Assembly: GCA_024234895.1 (NCBI GenBank)
Contig: JACKNJ010000008.1
Span: 62,001-126,000 of the forward strand
Source of the DNA: Gammaproteobacteria bacterium
GTDB lineage: Bacteria; Pseudomonadota; Gammaproteobacteria; JACKNK01
DNA: 64,000 bases
Reading direction: 5' to 3'
The notes below the pieces were generated by a model. It was not told the DNA's origin. It made no database searches and saw nothing but the letters and a program-made list of their open reading frames with translations. A program made the position numbers and the translations under genes. Of this stretch, positions 16,569 through 24,958 are shown in pieces; position 1 is the first letter of the stretch; each line of letters opens with the position of its first letter.

Positions 16569-17915
16569 TCAGCGGCGCCGGCGACGCCACCAGACCCAGC
16601 CGCCGCCGGCGAGCAGCAACAAGGGGATGGCCAGCAACACGCCGAAGCCGATCACGAAGGTCAGCGTCGGGGTCATCTCCAGACCGGCATCGGGCGCGGT
16701 CTTGGCCGGGATCGCGACCAGCCGGTCGTCGTGCGCGAGCCAGTTGAACAGGGCCAGGCCGAAGTCCAGATTGCCGGCGTTGCCGAGGTAGCTGTTGGCG
16801 AGGAAATCCGCGTCGCCGATCACCGCGACGCGCTGTTCGCGCTTCCCGTCGTCCGCGCCTTCGCCCGACGTGCGGATCAGGGTCAGCCCGATCGGCAACG
16901 GCCCGGCGCGCTCCGTCCCCTCGTCAAACGCAATCGTGTCCTTGAGCGGGCCGGTCTCGGCCCAGGAACGCGGCAGGGTGGTCAGCAGCGGACGGACCTG
17001 CCAGTCGGTGTCCACGCCCTCGATGCGGTCGACCGGCGCGGCCTTCGGGTACAGCGTGAGCGTCTTGAAATCGCGCGTGACCGGGTTGCCGGCGTCGTAC
17101 TCGGCGACCAGCGCGAAACTCGGGTCGCGGATGCCGAGCGCGCTGGTGTTGGCGTCGACCACGGTCCCCGGCCCGATCTGCACGCCGAGCTTCGCGGCGA
17201 TCGCCTCGGGCAGGGGACGGCCCGGCTCGGCCAGCCACAACAGGCCGCCGCCGCCGTCGAGCCAGGCGCCGATCGCATCGAGCTCGCCGGCCAGCAGATC
17301 CGATCTCGGCTCGGCGACCACCAGCACCGCCGCCGACTTCGGCACGGCCGCCTGCACCGGCAGGCTGAGCGTCTCGCTGACCAGTCCGCGCCGGGCCATC
17401 GCCGCGCCGAAATCGCGCCAGTCGAAATTGGCCTCGCCAGCCGGATCGCGCTCGCCATGCCCGCTCAGGAACACCACCCGCCGCTCGCCGCCCCGGCTCA
17501 GCTTCAGCAAGGCATTGCTGATCGCCTGTTCGGACAGCGTCGCAACCTTCTCGCTCCGGCCGTCGTAGGCGATCAGCAGTTCGCCGTCGACCGAGATGCC
17601 GTGTTCGCGCACCGCGTCCGGCGCGGTGTCCGGGTTCACGAAGCGGAGTTCGATCCATCCGGAAGCGCGGGTGTAGCGCTCGACCATGCGCTGGATCTGC
17701 GCGCGCAGCAGATCGTCCTCGCGGGCGTAGGCGGTGATCGTGACCGATCGGTCGAGCTGCCCGACGATGCCGAGCGAAGCATCCGACAGCGTATTGCGGG
17801 CCCCGGCGGTCCAGTCGAACTGCGCGGCGTGGCGGCTGCTCAGCCAGCCGGCGAGCACCACCGCGACCACGAACAGGACGGTGAAGACGAGATTGGCGAT
17901 CCGCTGTCCGCGCAT
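16569..17915 (-). CDS. GldG-like ABC transporter auxiliary protein
   Basis: 448 residues from the ATG at 17915, one base after the stop of the permease gene. It has an N-terminal transmembrane helix, a large periplasmic region of the GldG/ABC_transp_aux type (RVVFLSGHGERDP, then GGLLWLAEPGRPLPEA and VAVIGDADFLANS), and a C-terminal membrane helix ending in an arginine-rich tail. In Bacteroidetes GldA-GldF-GldG is needed for gliding; in proteobacteria the homologous set is an uncharacterised exporter. No gliding genes are present nearby. Confidence 0.85.
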   Translation of the reverse strand: MRGQRIANLVFTVLFVVAVVLAGWLSSRHAAQFDWTAGARNTLSDASLGIVGQLDRSVTITAYAREDDLLRAQIQRMVERYTRASGWIELRFVNPDTAPDAVREHGISVDGELLIAYDGRSEKVATLSEQAISNALLKLSRGGERRVVFLSGHGERDPAGEANFDWRDFGAAMARRGLVSETLSLPVQAAVPKSAAVLVVAEPRSDLLAGELDAIGAWLDGGGGLLWLAEPGRPLPEAIAAKLGVQIGPGTVVDANTSALGIRDPSFALVAEYDAGNPVTRDFKTLTLYPKAAPVDRIEGVDTDWQVRPLLTTLPRSWAETGPLKDTIAFDEGTERAGPLPIGLTLIRTSGEGADDGKREQRVAVIGDADFLANSYLGNAGNLDFGLALFNWLAHDDRLVAIPAKTAPDAGLEMTPTLTFVIGFGVLLAIPLLLLAGGGWVWWRRRRR

Positions 17916-17916
17916 C

Positions 17917-18681
17917 TCAGCCACCCAGCCTCTGCGCTTCCAGGCGATGCACCGCCAGGCCCAGAAACAGCACGATGCCGAGCCCGAAATAGGCCAGATC
18001 GACGGTATTGACGAGGCCGAGCAGGAAGCCCTGCACATGCGTCAGCAGCGACAGATAGGCGAGCACGCCACCGCCCGCCGCCGCGCCACCCGGCGTCGCG
18101 GCCAGGTCGACGATCCACAGCAGCAGCAGCAGGCCGAAGCCGCCGATCGCGGCGACGCCGGGGTGATCGGTCAGCGCCGACACGAACAGCCCGGCGGCGA
18201 CGAAGGTCGCCGACGCCAGCCACAGGCCGAGCAGCCCGGCGGCCAGCTTGCCGAGATCGAGCGAACCCGCCAGCAGCAGCGACAACGGCGCCAGCGCGAT
18301 CAGCGCCAGCAAAACGGTGAAGAAGCCGAGCAGGCCGAGATACTTGCCAAGCACGATCTGCATCGACGACACCGGCGCGCTGCGCAACAGCAGCAAGGTC
18401 CCGTTGCGGCGCTCCTCGGCGAGCGTGCGCATGGTCACCAGCGGGGCGATCAGCAACAGCACGATCGCCACCGAACCGAGCGCCGGCGACACCACCAGAT
18501 CGGTCACCCCGGGCGCCCCCTCGATACCAGCCAGACGCGGCTGCAACAGCAGATACACATCCACCTGCGAAAGGAACAGCCAACCGCTCAGGAAGGTGCT
18601 CACGGCGAGAATCACCCAGGCCAGCGGCGACAGGAACAAGGCCCGCCATTCGCGCCCGGCGATGCGCCAGATCGGGTTCAT
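17917..18681 (-). CDS. ABC-2 type permease (GldF-like)
   Basis: 254-residue inner-membrane permease with six hydrophobic segments. The N-terminus reads MNPIWRIAGREWRALFLSP, and the cytosolic motif LAEERRNGTLLLLRSAPVS is typical of the ABC-2/NosY/GldF class. The ATG at 18681 overlaps the stop of the ATPase gene as ATGA. A longer frame upstream lies inside the ATPase gene and is ignored. Works with the ATPase at 18678-19631. Confidence 0.9.
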   Translation of the reverse strand: MNPIWRIAGREWRALFLSPLAWVILAVSTFLSGWLFLSQVDVYLLLQPRLAGIEGAPGVTDLVVSPALGSVAIVLLLIAPLVTMRTLAEERRNGTLLLLRSAPVSSMQIVLGKYLGLLGFFTVLLALIALAPLSLLLAGSLDLGKLAAGLLGLWLASATFVAAGLFVSALTDHPGVAAIGGFGLLLLLWIVDLAATPGGAAAGGGVLAYLSLLTHVQGFLLGLVNTVDLAYFGLGIVLFLGLAVHRLEAQRLGG

Positions 18682-19631
18682 GGCCGTGCCACCTCGTTGA
18701 CGATCAGATCGACGAACAACTGCTCCAGCGAGGCCCGCTCCGGGCGCAGCTCGCGCAAACCCCAACCCCGTTCGGCAGCGAGTTCGGCGACCTCCCCAGC
18801 GAGCGAATCCGCATCGCCGTTCACGCTCAGGAGCCAATCGGTGCCGTCGCCATCGACCGAGGCCACGCCCGCCAGCGCGGCCAGTTCCCCGGCATCCGCC
18901 GGGCTCGCGAAGCGCACCGTCAGGCGCGCATGGCTCCCGCGTTCGAGTTCATCCATGCGCGCGCTGAACACCAGCTCGCCGCGACGGATGATCTGCACCC
19001 GGTTACACAGCGCCTGCACCTCGGGAAGGATGTGGGTGGACACGATCACGCCGTGATCGCGGCCGAGCTCCGCGATCAGCTCGCGGATCTCGATGATCTG
19101 GATCGGATCGAGCCCGACTGTCGGTTCGTCGAGGATGATCACGGCGGGCTCATGAACGATCGCCTGCGCGATGCCGACGCGCTGCTGGAACCCCTTCGAC
19201 AGGTTACCGATCAGGCGCCTGCCGACATCCTCCAGACCGCAGCGCCGCTTCGCCAGCCCCACGGCGTCATTGATCCGCCTGCCCGGCACCCCGTGCAGCC
19301 CGGCGCAGAAGCGCAGGTACTCGTCGACCACGGCATCGCGATACAACGGCGGAATCTCCGGCAGATAACCGACATGCGCCTTGGCGGCCTTCGGATTCTC
19401 GCGAAGATCGATGCCGGCGATCTTCACCCCGCCCTCGCTGGGCGCGAGGTTGCCGGTCAGCATCTGCATGGTGGTCGACTTGCCGGCGCCGTTCGGGCCG
19501 AGAAAGCCGAGGATGTCGCCACGCGCCAGCGTGAAGCTGACGTCGCGCACCGCCCACGTCGCGCCGAAGCGCCGGCCGAGGCGGGCGGCCTGGATCAGGA
19601 CGTGATCGTTGGTTGGAATCGAAGCGCTCAT
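18678..19631 (-). CDS. ABC transporter ATP-binding protein (GldA-like)
   Basis: 317 residues. Walker A GPNGAGKST, signature LSKGFQQRV, and Walker B VIILDEPTVGLDP are all intact. A C-terminal domain of about 90 residues follows the ATPase core, as in exporters of the CcmA/NatA/GldA type. First gene of a four- to five-gene operon: ATPase, permease, GldG-like, DUF4340, mutM. No strong ribosome-binding site is visible upstream of the ATG. Confidence 0.92.
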   Translation of the reverse strand: MSASIPTNDHVLIQAARLGRRFGATWAVRDVSFTLARGDILGFLGPNGAGKSTTMQMLTGNLAPSEGGVKIAGIDLRENPKAAKAHVGYLPEIPPLYRDAVVDEYLRFCAGLHGVPGRRINDAVGLAKRRCGLEDVGRRLIGNLSKGFQQRVGIAQAIVHEPAVIILDEPTVGLDPIQIIEIRELIAELGRDHGVIVSTHILPEVQALCNRVQIIRRGELVFSARMDELERGSHARLTVRFASPADAGELAALAGVASVDGDGTDWLLSVNGDADSLAGEVAELAAERGWGLRELRPERASLEQLFVDLIVNEVARP

Positions 19632-19650
19632 CGGGTGCCGATGTTAGCCC

Positions 19651-19693
19651 GCATTTCTCACCAGATGGACCAGTCCTCGAGGGTGAGAAATGC
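19651..19693. repeat. Stem-loop between divergent ABC operon and prmA
   Basis: GCATTTCTCACC (19651-19662) and GGTGAGAAATGC (19682-19693) form a perfect 12-bp stem with a 19-base loop. It lies 20 bases upstream of the ABC ATPase start and about 150 bases upstream of prmA. No T-run follows in either direction, so it is more likely a dispersed palindromic repeat or operator than a terminator. Confidence 0.6.
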
Positions 19694-19839
19694 AGGTCAG
19701 GTAAATGTTCGGTCCGACGAAATAGTTCGGGCGAAGTTCCCGGCGTTCCGGGAGCCGGTCCCGGAATGGCATGAACGCCATCAACCGCAGGCCCTTGTGA
19801 TAGCGTCGCCACCCCCAAAACTCACGCGATGGCCGCTCG

Positions 19840-20727
19840 ATGCCCTGGCTCGAACTCACCTTGTCCGCCACCCCGGCGACCGCCGAATCCATCTCTGACG
19901 CTCTGGAAGAAGCCGGCGCGGCGGCGGTCACGCTGCGCGACGCCGAAGACCAGCCGATCTTCGAACCGCCGCCGGGCGCGGAGAAGGTCTGGGACCACAC
20001 CGAGGTGGTCGGTCTGTTCGAATCCGACATCGACACCGATGCCCTGCTGCTCGGCCTGAGCGCGCGACTCGGCACGCTGCCGCGCTGGCGGCTGGAACCG
20101 CTCGAAGACCGCGACTGGATCCGCGCGTGGATGGACGATTACCGCCCGATGCGCTTCGGCGAGCGTCTCTACGTCGTCCCGCACGGCATGGAGCCGCCGG
20201 ACCCGGGCGCGATCAATCTGCGCCTCGATCCCGGCCTGGCCTTTGGCACCGGCACCCATCCGACCACGGCGCTGTGCCTGCGCTGGCTCGAATCCGCCGA
20301 TCTGCGTGGCCGCACCATCATCGATTACGGCTGCGGCTCCGGCATCCTCGCGATCGCGGCGCTGCTGCTCGGCGCGGCGCGGGTGATCGCGGTCGACAAC
20401 GACCCGCAGGCGCTGATCGCGACCGCGAACAACGCCCACGACAACGGCGTCGCCGATCGCCTGAGCACGCATCTGCCGGAAAACTGCCCGGACGAACCTG
20501 CCGACGTGATGGTCGCGAACATCCTCGCCGCACCGCTGGTCGAACTCGAACCGCGCCTGGCCGCGCTGACCCGGCCCGGCGGACTGATCACGCTGTCCGG
20601 CATCCTCACCGCGCAGGGGGACATGGTCTCGACCGCCTATGACCGGGATTTCGACATGCACCCGGCGGTGGACAAGGACGGCTGGCTGCGCCTCGACGGC
20701 CAGCGACACGTATCGACGAAACACTGA
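19840..20727 (+). CDS. prmA: Ribosomal protein L11 methyltransferase
   Basis: SAM-dependent enzyme that trimethylates L11. 295 residues, usual length. The N-terminal substrate domain is followed by the linker LDPGLAFGTGTHPTTALCL and the SAM-binding motif IIDYGCGSGILAIAA; the NPPF-like motif is VANILAAPL. The ATG at 19840 (MPWLEL) matches family N-termini, although no good ribosome-binding site precedes it. It leads the plus-strand run prmA, dusB, fis, purH. Confidence 0.95.
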   Translation: MPWLELTLSATPATAESISDALEEAGAAAVTLRDAEDQPIFEPPPGAEKVWDHTEVVGLFESDIDTDALLLGLSARLGTLPRWRLEPLEDRDWIRAWMDDYRPMRFGERLYVVPHGMEPPDPGAINLRLDPGLAFGTGTHPTTALCLRWLESADLRGRTIIDYGCGSGILAIAALLLGAARVIAVDNDPQALIATANNAHDNGVADRLSTHLPENCPDEPADVMVANILAAPLVELEPRLAALTRPGGLITLSGILTAQGDMVSTAYDRDFDMHPAVDKDGWLRLDGQRHVSTKH

Positions 20728-20907
20728 TTCACGATGGCGAATCGGAAATGCAGGTACAAGCTGTTTTCGATCACCAAACCCTGCGAAAAACCTTTGGAAT
20801 ACCCTATACGCAAAAGGTATTCTGAGCGGCCTGCCAAATCCGACAACAAACCCCAACAACCTTCGACGGACTCCCCGGCAGCTTTGGGGAAACGATCCGA
20901 GGCGGCC

Positions 20908-21930
20908 ATGCAGATCGGTCCTTACGTATTCGACAATAACGTCGCCCTGGCGCCGATGGCAGGCATCACCGACCTGCCCTTCCGCACGCTGTGCCGGGAA
21001 TTGGGCGTCGGCTGGACGGTCTCCGAGATGGTGACCTCGCGGCCCGACCTGCGCGCCAGCCGCAAGACGCAATTGCGTCTGCGCCATGGCGACGGCGGCA
21101 TTGGCCCGCGCATCGTGCAGATCGTCGGCGCCGACCCGGACCTGCTCGCCGATGCCGCGCGTTTCAACGTCGAACAGGGCGCCGACATCATCGACATCAA
21201 CATGGGCTGCCCGGCCAAGAAGGTCTGCAACGTCGCCTCCGGCTCCGCGCTGCTGCGAGACGAAGCGCTGGTCGCGAGCATCCTCGAGGCGGTGGTCGCC
21301 GCCGTCGACGTGCCGGTCACGCTGAAGACCCGCACCGGCTGGGACCACGAGACCCGCAACGCCGTCGGCATCGCGCGCGTCGCCGAGGCCGCCGGCATCC
21401 AGGCCCTGACCCTGCACGGCCGCACCCGCGCCGACCGTTTCACCGGCGAGGCCGAGTACGACACCATCGCCGAGGTCAAGGCGACCGTGTCCATCCCGGT
21501 GATCGCCAACGGCGATATCGATTCCGCTGCCAAGGCGCACGCCGTGCTGGCCGCGACCGGCGCCGACGCGGTGATGATCGGTCGAGCCGCGCAGGGTCGT
21601 CCGTGGCTGCCGGGCCAGATTGCGCGTGAGTTGCCGGGCATCGCGACGACGGCACCCGACATCGCCGCCATCCACGCGCTGATGCATCGCCATCTCGATG
21701 ACATGCATGCCTTTTATGGTGAGCATCAGGGCGTGCGCATCGCCCGCAAGCACATCGGCTGGTATCTCGACGCGCTGCCGCTGGCGGTGGCCAACGATCA
21801 GCGCCAGCACATCAACCGCGCGGTCACCGGCGCCGAACAACTGGCCCGCGTCGATGCGCTGTTCAACCACGAATCGTTCGCGGATGCCGCCACGACGGCG
21901 CCCACCACGCAGGAGGCGATGGCCGCATGA
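20908..21930 (+). CDS. dusB: tRNA-dihydrouridine synthase B
   Basis: FMN-dependent reductase making dihydrouridine in tRNA. 340 residues from the ATG at 20908 (MQIGPYVFDNNVALAPMAG). The catalytic cysteine is in NMGCPAKKVCNVASGSALL; the phosphate-binding end has VMIGRAAQGRPW. The reading frame is open back to 20734 without homology, and the 180 bases after prmA probably form the leader of the dusB-fis operon. The stop overlaps the fis start as ATGA. Confidence 0.95.
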   Translation: MQIGPYVFDNNVALAPMAGITDLPFRTLCRELGVGWTVSEMVTSRPDLRASRKTQLRLRHGDGGIGPRIVQIVGADPDLLADAARFNVEQGADIIDINMGCPAKKVCNVASGSALLRDEALVASILEAVVAAVDVPVTLKTRTGWDHETRNAVGIARVAEAAGIQALTLHGRTRADRFTGEAEYDTIAEVKATVSIPVIANGDIDSAAKAHAVLAATGADAVMIGRAAQGRPWLPGQIARELPGIATTAPDIAAIHALMHRHLDDMHAFYGEHQGVRIARKHIGWYLDALPLAVANDQRQHINRAVTGAEQLARVDALFNHESFADAATTAPTTQEAMAA

Positions 21931-22211
21931 GCACTGACAAACCGGACCATCTCGACTTCGTCACCGCCGCCAAGGTCACCGACCAGCCGCTGCGCGAATG
22001 CGTGCGCGATTCCGTGGAGCGCTACTTCGCCGATCTCGACGGCGGCGAGCCGCCAACCGGTCTGTATCAACTCCTCCTCCAGGAGGTCGAGGCGCCGCTG
22101 CTCGAGGTCGTCCTGCGCGAATGCGGCTTCAACCAGACCCGCGCCGCGCAGGTGCTCGGCCTCAATCGCGGCACGCTGCGCAAGAAGCTCAAGGAATACG
22201 GGCTGAGCTGA
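21927..22211 (+). CDS. fis: DNA-binding protein Fis
   Basis: Nucleoid-associated regulator, 94 residues. The N-terminal part is variable; the C-terminal helix-turn-helix is clear (EVVLRECGFNQTRAAQVLG, then LNRGTLRKKLKEYGL). The start overlaps dusB by four bases, which is the classic gammaproteobacterial dusB-fis operon and implies co-translation. It is followed by two palindromic repeats before purH. Confidence 0.96.
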   Translation: MSTDKPDHLDFVTAAKVTDQPLRECVRDSVERYFADLDGGEPPTGLYQLLLQEVEAPLLEVVLRECGFNQTRAAQVLGLNRGTLRKKLKEYGLS

Positions 22212-22222
22212 GTCCAGCCTTC

Positions 22223-22316
22223 ATGTAGGCCGGCATAAGGAGCAGCGCGACGTTGCCGGCTTGACACGTCGATCACGGCACAAAGCCGGCAACGCTGCGC
22301 TTATACCGGCCTACAT
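22223..22316. repeat. Palindromic intergenic repeat after fis
   Basis: A long imperfect hairpin: ATGTAGGCCGGCATAAG at the left pairs with CTTATACCGGCCTACAT at the right, and an inner pair GTTGCCGGC/GCCGGCAAC continues the stem. It lies just after the fis stop and could stabilise or end the transcript. It has the same GTAGG ... CCTAC plan as the elements at 60613-60732 and 61241-61320 but a different inner sequence. Confidence 0.7.
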
Positions 22317-22317
22317 C

Positions 22318-22380
22318 CTGGCTTCGACTCCGCTCAGCCAGCGCCGTCGACCCGCTGGCTGAGCGGAGTCGAAGCCAGCC
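22318..22380. repeat. Palindromic repeat, GCTGGCTGAGCGGAGTCGAA family, copy 1
   Basis: CTGGCTTCGACTCCGCTCAG and its complement are separated by about 11 bases. The same unit occurs at 58708-58770 between ppx and recQ, and as a single arm inserted within the repeat at 45196-45320. It touches the preceding repeat, with only one base between them. Confidence 0.75.
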
Positions 22381-22485
22381 GCCGGCAACACCCCTCCGCC
22401 GATTCAAGCCCGCGACGTGGTCGAAGCCACACTGGTGCCCGCGCTACAATCCCGCCCCTTCCCCCACCTTCACAGGAGCCACCCC

Positions 22486-24063
22486 ATGGCTGACGGCATC
22501 AAGCCCATCCGCCGCGCGCTGATCAGCGTCTCGGACAAGACCGGCATCGTCGAATTCGCGAAATCGCTCGCCGGGCGCGGCGTCGAGATCCTGTCCACCG
22601 GGGGCACCGCGAAACTGCTGGCCGACAGCGGCGTCGCCGTCATCGAGGTCTCCGACCACACAGGCTTCCCGGAGATGATGGACGGTCGCGTGAAGACCCT
22701 GCATCCGAAGATCCACGGCGGCCTGCTGGGTCGACGCGGCACCGACGACGCGGTCATGGCCGAGCACGGCATCGCCCCGATCGACTTGGTGGTCGTCAAT
22801 CTGTATCCGTTCCAGGCCACCATCGCGCGTCCGGACTGCGACCTGGCCCTGGCCATCGAGAACATCGACATCGGCGGCCCGACCATGCTGCGTTCCGCCG
22901 CCAAGAACCACAACGACGTGGCCGTGGTGGTGAACGCGGCCGATTACGCCCGCGTGCTGGAGCAACTGGCCGCGAACGGCGGCCTGGATTACGCGCTGCG
23001 TTACGAACTGGCGGTGAAGGTGTTCGAGCACACCGCGCAGTACGACGGCGCGATCGCCAACTACCTGGGCGCGATCTCCGCGACTGGCGAAAAGCGCGAC
23101 TTCCCGAACACCATCAACCTCCAGTTCCGTCAGGTGCAGACCATGCGCTACGGCGAGAACCCGCATCAGAACGCGGCCTTCTTCGTCGAGGACAACATCC
23201 CGGAAGCCAGCATTGCGACCGCCAGGCAGTTGCAGGGCAAGGAACTCTCCTACAACAACATCGGCGACACCGACGCCGCGCTCGAATGCGTGAAACAGTT
23301 CGGCGCCGATGACGGCCCGGCCTGCGTCATCGTCAAGCACGCCAACCCCTGTGGCGTGGCCATCGGCGACAACCTGCTGGATGCCTACGACCGCGCCTTC
23401 AGGACCGATCCGGAATCGGCCTTCGGCGGCATCATCGCCTTCAACCGGGAGCTCGACGCGGAAACCGCAGCGACCATCGTCGAGCGCCAGTTCGTCGAGG
23501 TCATCATCGCACCGAGCGTGTCCGCCGGCGCGGTCGAGGCGGTCGCCGCCAAGAAGAACGTGCGCCTGCTGGAATGCGGCGCCTGGCCGGCCGAGCGCGC
23601 CGGCTATCTCGACTTCAAGCGCGTCAAGGGCGGCCTGCTGGTGCAGGACGCCGACCTGGCCCTGCTCAACGACATGAAGGTCGTGACCGAGCGCGCACCG
23701 ACCGACGAAGAGATGGCCGATCTGCTGTTCGGCTGGAAGGTCGCCAAGTTCGTGAAGTCCAACGCCATCGTCTACGCCAAGGGCAACATGACCATCGGCG
23801 TCGGCGCCGGCCAGATGAGCCGCGTGAACTCGGCGCGCATCGCCGGCATCAAGGCCGAACATGCCGGTCTGGAAGTGAAGGGCTCGGTGATGGCCTCGGA
23901 TGCCTTCTTCCCGTTCCGCGACGGCATCGACGCGGCCGCCGCCGTCGGCATCACCGCCGTCATCGAACCGGGCGGTTCGATGCGCGACGACGAGGTCATC
24001 GCCGCCGCCAACGAACACGGCATCGCGATGGTGTTCACCGGCATGCGCCACTTCCGCCACTGA
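22486..24063 (+). CDS. purH: Bifunctional AICAR transformylase/IMP cyclohydrolase
   Basis: Last two steps of IMP synthesis. 525 residues from the ATG at 22486, with AGGAG at 22473-22477. The N-terminal IMP cyclohydrolase (MGS-like) domain has ALISVSDKTGIVEFA and STGGTAKLLADSG. The C-terminal AICARFT domain has VKHANPCGVA and the stretch KSNAIVYAKGNMTIGVGAGQ. In many gammaproteobacteria purD follows purH; it does not here. A decayed second copy of part of the transformylase domain lies at about 29677-29954. Confidence 0.97.
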   Translation: MADGIKPIRRALISVSDKTGIVEFAKSLAGRGVEILSTGGTAKLLADSGVAVIEVSDHTGFPEMMDGRVKTLHPKIHGGLLGRRGTDDAVMAEHGIAPIDLVVVNLYPFQATIARPDCDLALAIENIDIGGPTMLRSAAKNHNDVAVVVNAADYARVLEQLAANGGLDYALRYELAVKVFEHTAQYDGAIANYLGAISATGEKRDFPNTINLQFRQVQTMRYGENPHQNAAFFVEDNIPEASIATARQLQGKELSYNNIGDTDAALECVKQFGADDGPACVIVKHANPCGVAIGDNLLDAYDRAFRTDPESAFGGIIAFNRELDAETAATIVERQFVEVIIAPSVSAGAVEAVAAKKNVRLLECGAWPAERAGYLDFKRVKGGLLVQDADLALLNDMKVVTERAPTDEEMADLLFGWKVAKFVKSNAIVYAKGNMTIGVGAGQMSRVNSARIAGIKAEHAGLEVKGSVMASDAFFPFRDGIDAAAAVGITAVIEPGGSMRDDEVIAAANEHGIAMVFTGMRHFRH

Positions 24064-24095
24064 GCCGGACCAGCGTCTTGGCCGGCATCGAACAG

Positions 24096-24605
24096 ATGCA
24101 GCTGAAGTTCGACCCGCAGCAGGATCGCCTCCTGCTGCGGGTCAACTCCCTCGACAAGCAGCAACTGCGCTTCTGGCTGACCCGGCGCATCGTCAAGCGC
24201 CTGCTGCCACCGCTGCTGGAGGTGCTGCACAAGGCCAGCGCGGGCGAGCAAGCCGACGCCAGGACCAAGGCGGCGCTGTTCGAGTTCGAACAGCGGAACA
24301 TCCGCGAACAGGTCGACTTCTCCTCGGAATTCAGCGACGACGCCAGCAGTCTGCCGCTCGGCGAGAACGGCCTGCTGGTCGAGACCATCTCGATCACCAG
24401 CCATCAGAACGGCGACGTCAGCGTCAAGCTCGCCGATCACGCCAAGACCTCGGTCACGCTGCGCCTCAACGAAAAGCTGCTGCACAGCCTGTTCGCGATC
24501 CTGCGTCAGGCCCTCGCCGCAGCTGACTGGGACATGCCCAACGGCGCCGCGAATGACATCACTGCGGCGAGCGAGTCCCCGAAGAATCCGGGCCTGATGC
24601 ACTAG
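24096..24605 (+). CDS. Conserved protein of unknown function downstream of purH
   Basis: About 169 residues starting with MQLKFDPQQDRLLLRVN; a TTG at 24078 is an alternative start. No membrane segment or signal peptide. The sequence is mixed helix and strand, with a basic helix WLTRRIVKRLLPPLLEVLHK near residue 30 and an acidic C-terminal part. It starts 32 bases after purH and is probably co-transcribed. I do not recognise a family. It is followed by two tandem palindromic repeats. Confidence 0.72.
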   Translation: MQLKFDPQQDRLLLRVNSLDKQQLRFWLTRRIVKRLLPPLLEVLHKASAGEQADARTKAALFEFEQRNIREQVDFSSEFSDDASSLPLGENGLLVETISITSHQNGDVSVKLADHAKTSVTLRLNEKLLHSLFAILRQALAAADWDMPNGAANDITAASESPKNPGLMH

Positions 24606-24609
24606 GGAA

Positions 24610-24797
24610 GCGCTGATCCTTTCAGGGACGGGTCAGCGGGTATTGGCATAAGGCAATTCAGGGCTCGTGCCACCCGTCGGAGCGGCTTCAGCCGCGATCG
24701 GCACCCGGAATCATCGTTGACGCTGATCGCGGCTGAAGCCGCTCCTACCGATCGCCGATCCACGGTCCCGTTCCACGGGTTCTGTAAACACCCGCTC
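24610..24797. repeat. Nested palindromic repeat, copy B
   Basis: Contains the inner pair GGAGCGGCTTCAGCCGC and its complement, with the same loop as copy A (GATCGGCACCCGGAAT ... TTGACGC) and the right-hand TGTAAACACCC segment. The left border GGGAAGCGCTGATCCTTTCA resembles the outer border of copy A. It immediately precedes copy C; together they fill 24606-24958, where no gene is seen. Confidence 0.8.
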
Positions 24798-24956
24798 CGG
24801 GGCTGATTACATAAGGCACTTCGAGGCTCGCACTACCCGTAGGAGCGGCTTCAGCCGCGATCGGCACCCGGACCGGTCTTTGACGCCCGTCGCGGCTGGA
24901 GCCGCTCCTACAGATCGCCGATCCACAGCCCCGATCCACCGGATTTACCCGCACCC
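24798..24956. repeat. Nested palindromic repeat, copy C
   Basis: Second tandem copy, more diverged. Inner arms are GTAGGAGCGGCTTCAGCCGC and CGGCTGGAGCCGCTCCTAC, and the loop begins GATCGGCACCCGGA. The TGTAAACACCC part has decayed to TTTACCCGCACCC. It ends three bases before the stop codon of the convergent GGDEF/EAL gene, so it may act as a shared 3' structure. Confidence 0.78.
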
Positions 24957-24958
24957 TC

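Noticed and set aside
15477..18011. 844-codon plus-strand frame crossing mutM, DUF4340 and GldG-like genes
   Set aside because: Crosses three real genes on the other strand and has Arg/Gln-rich shadow composition.
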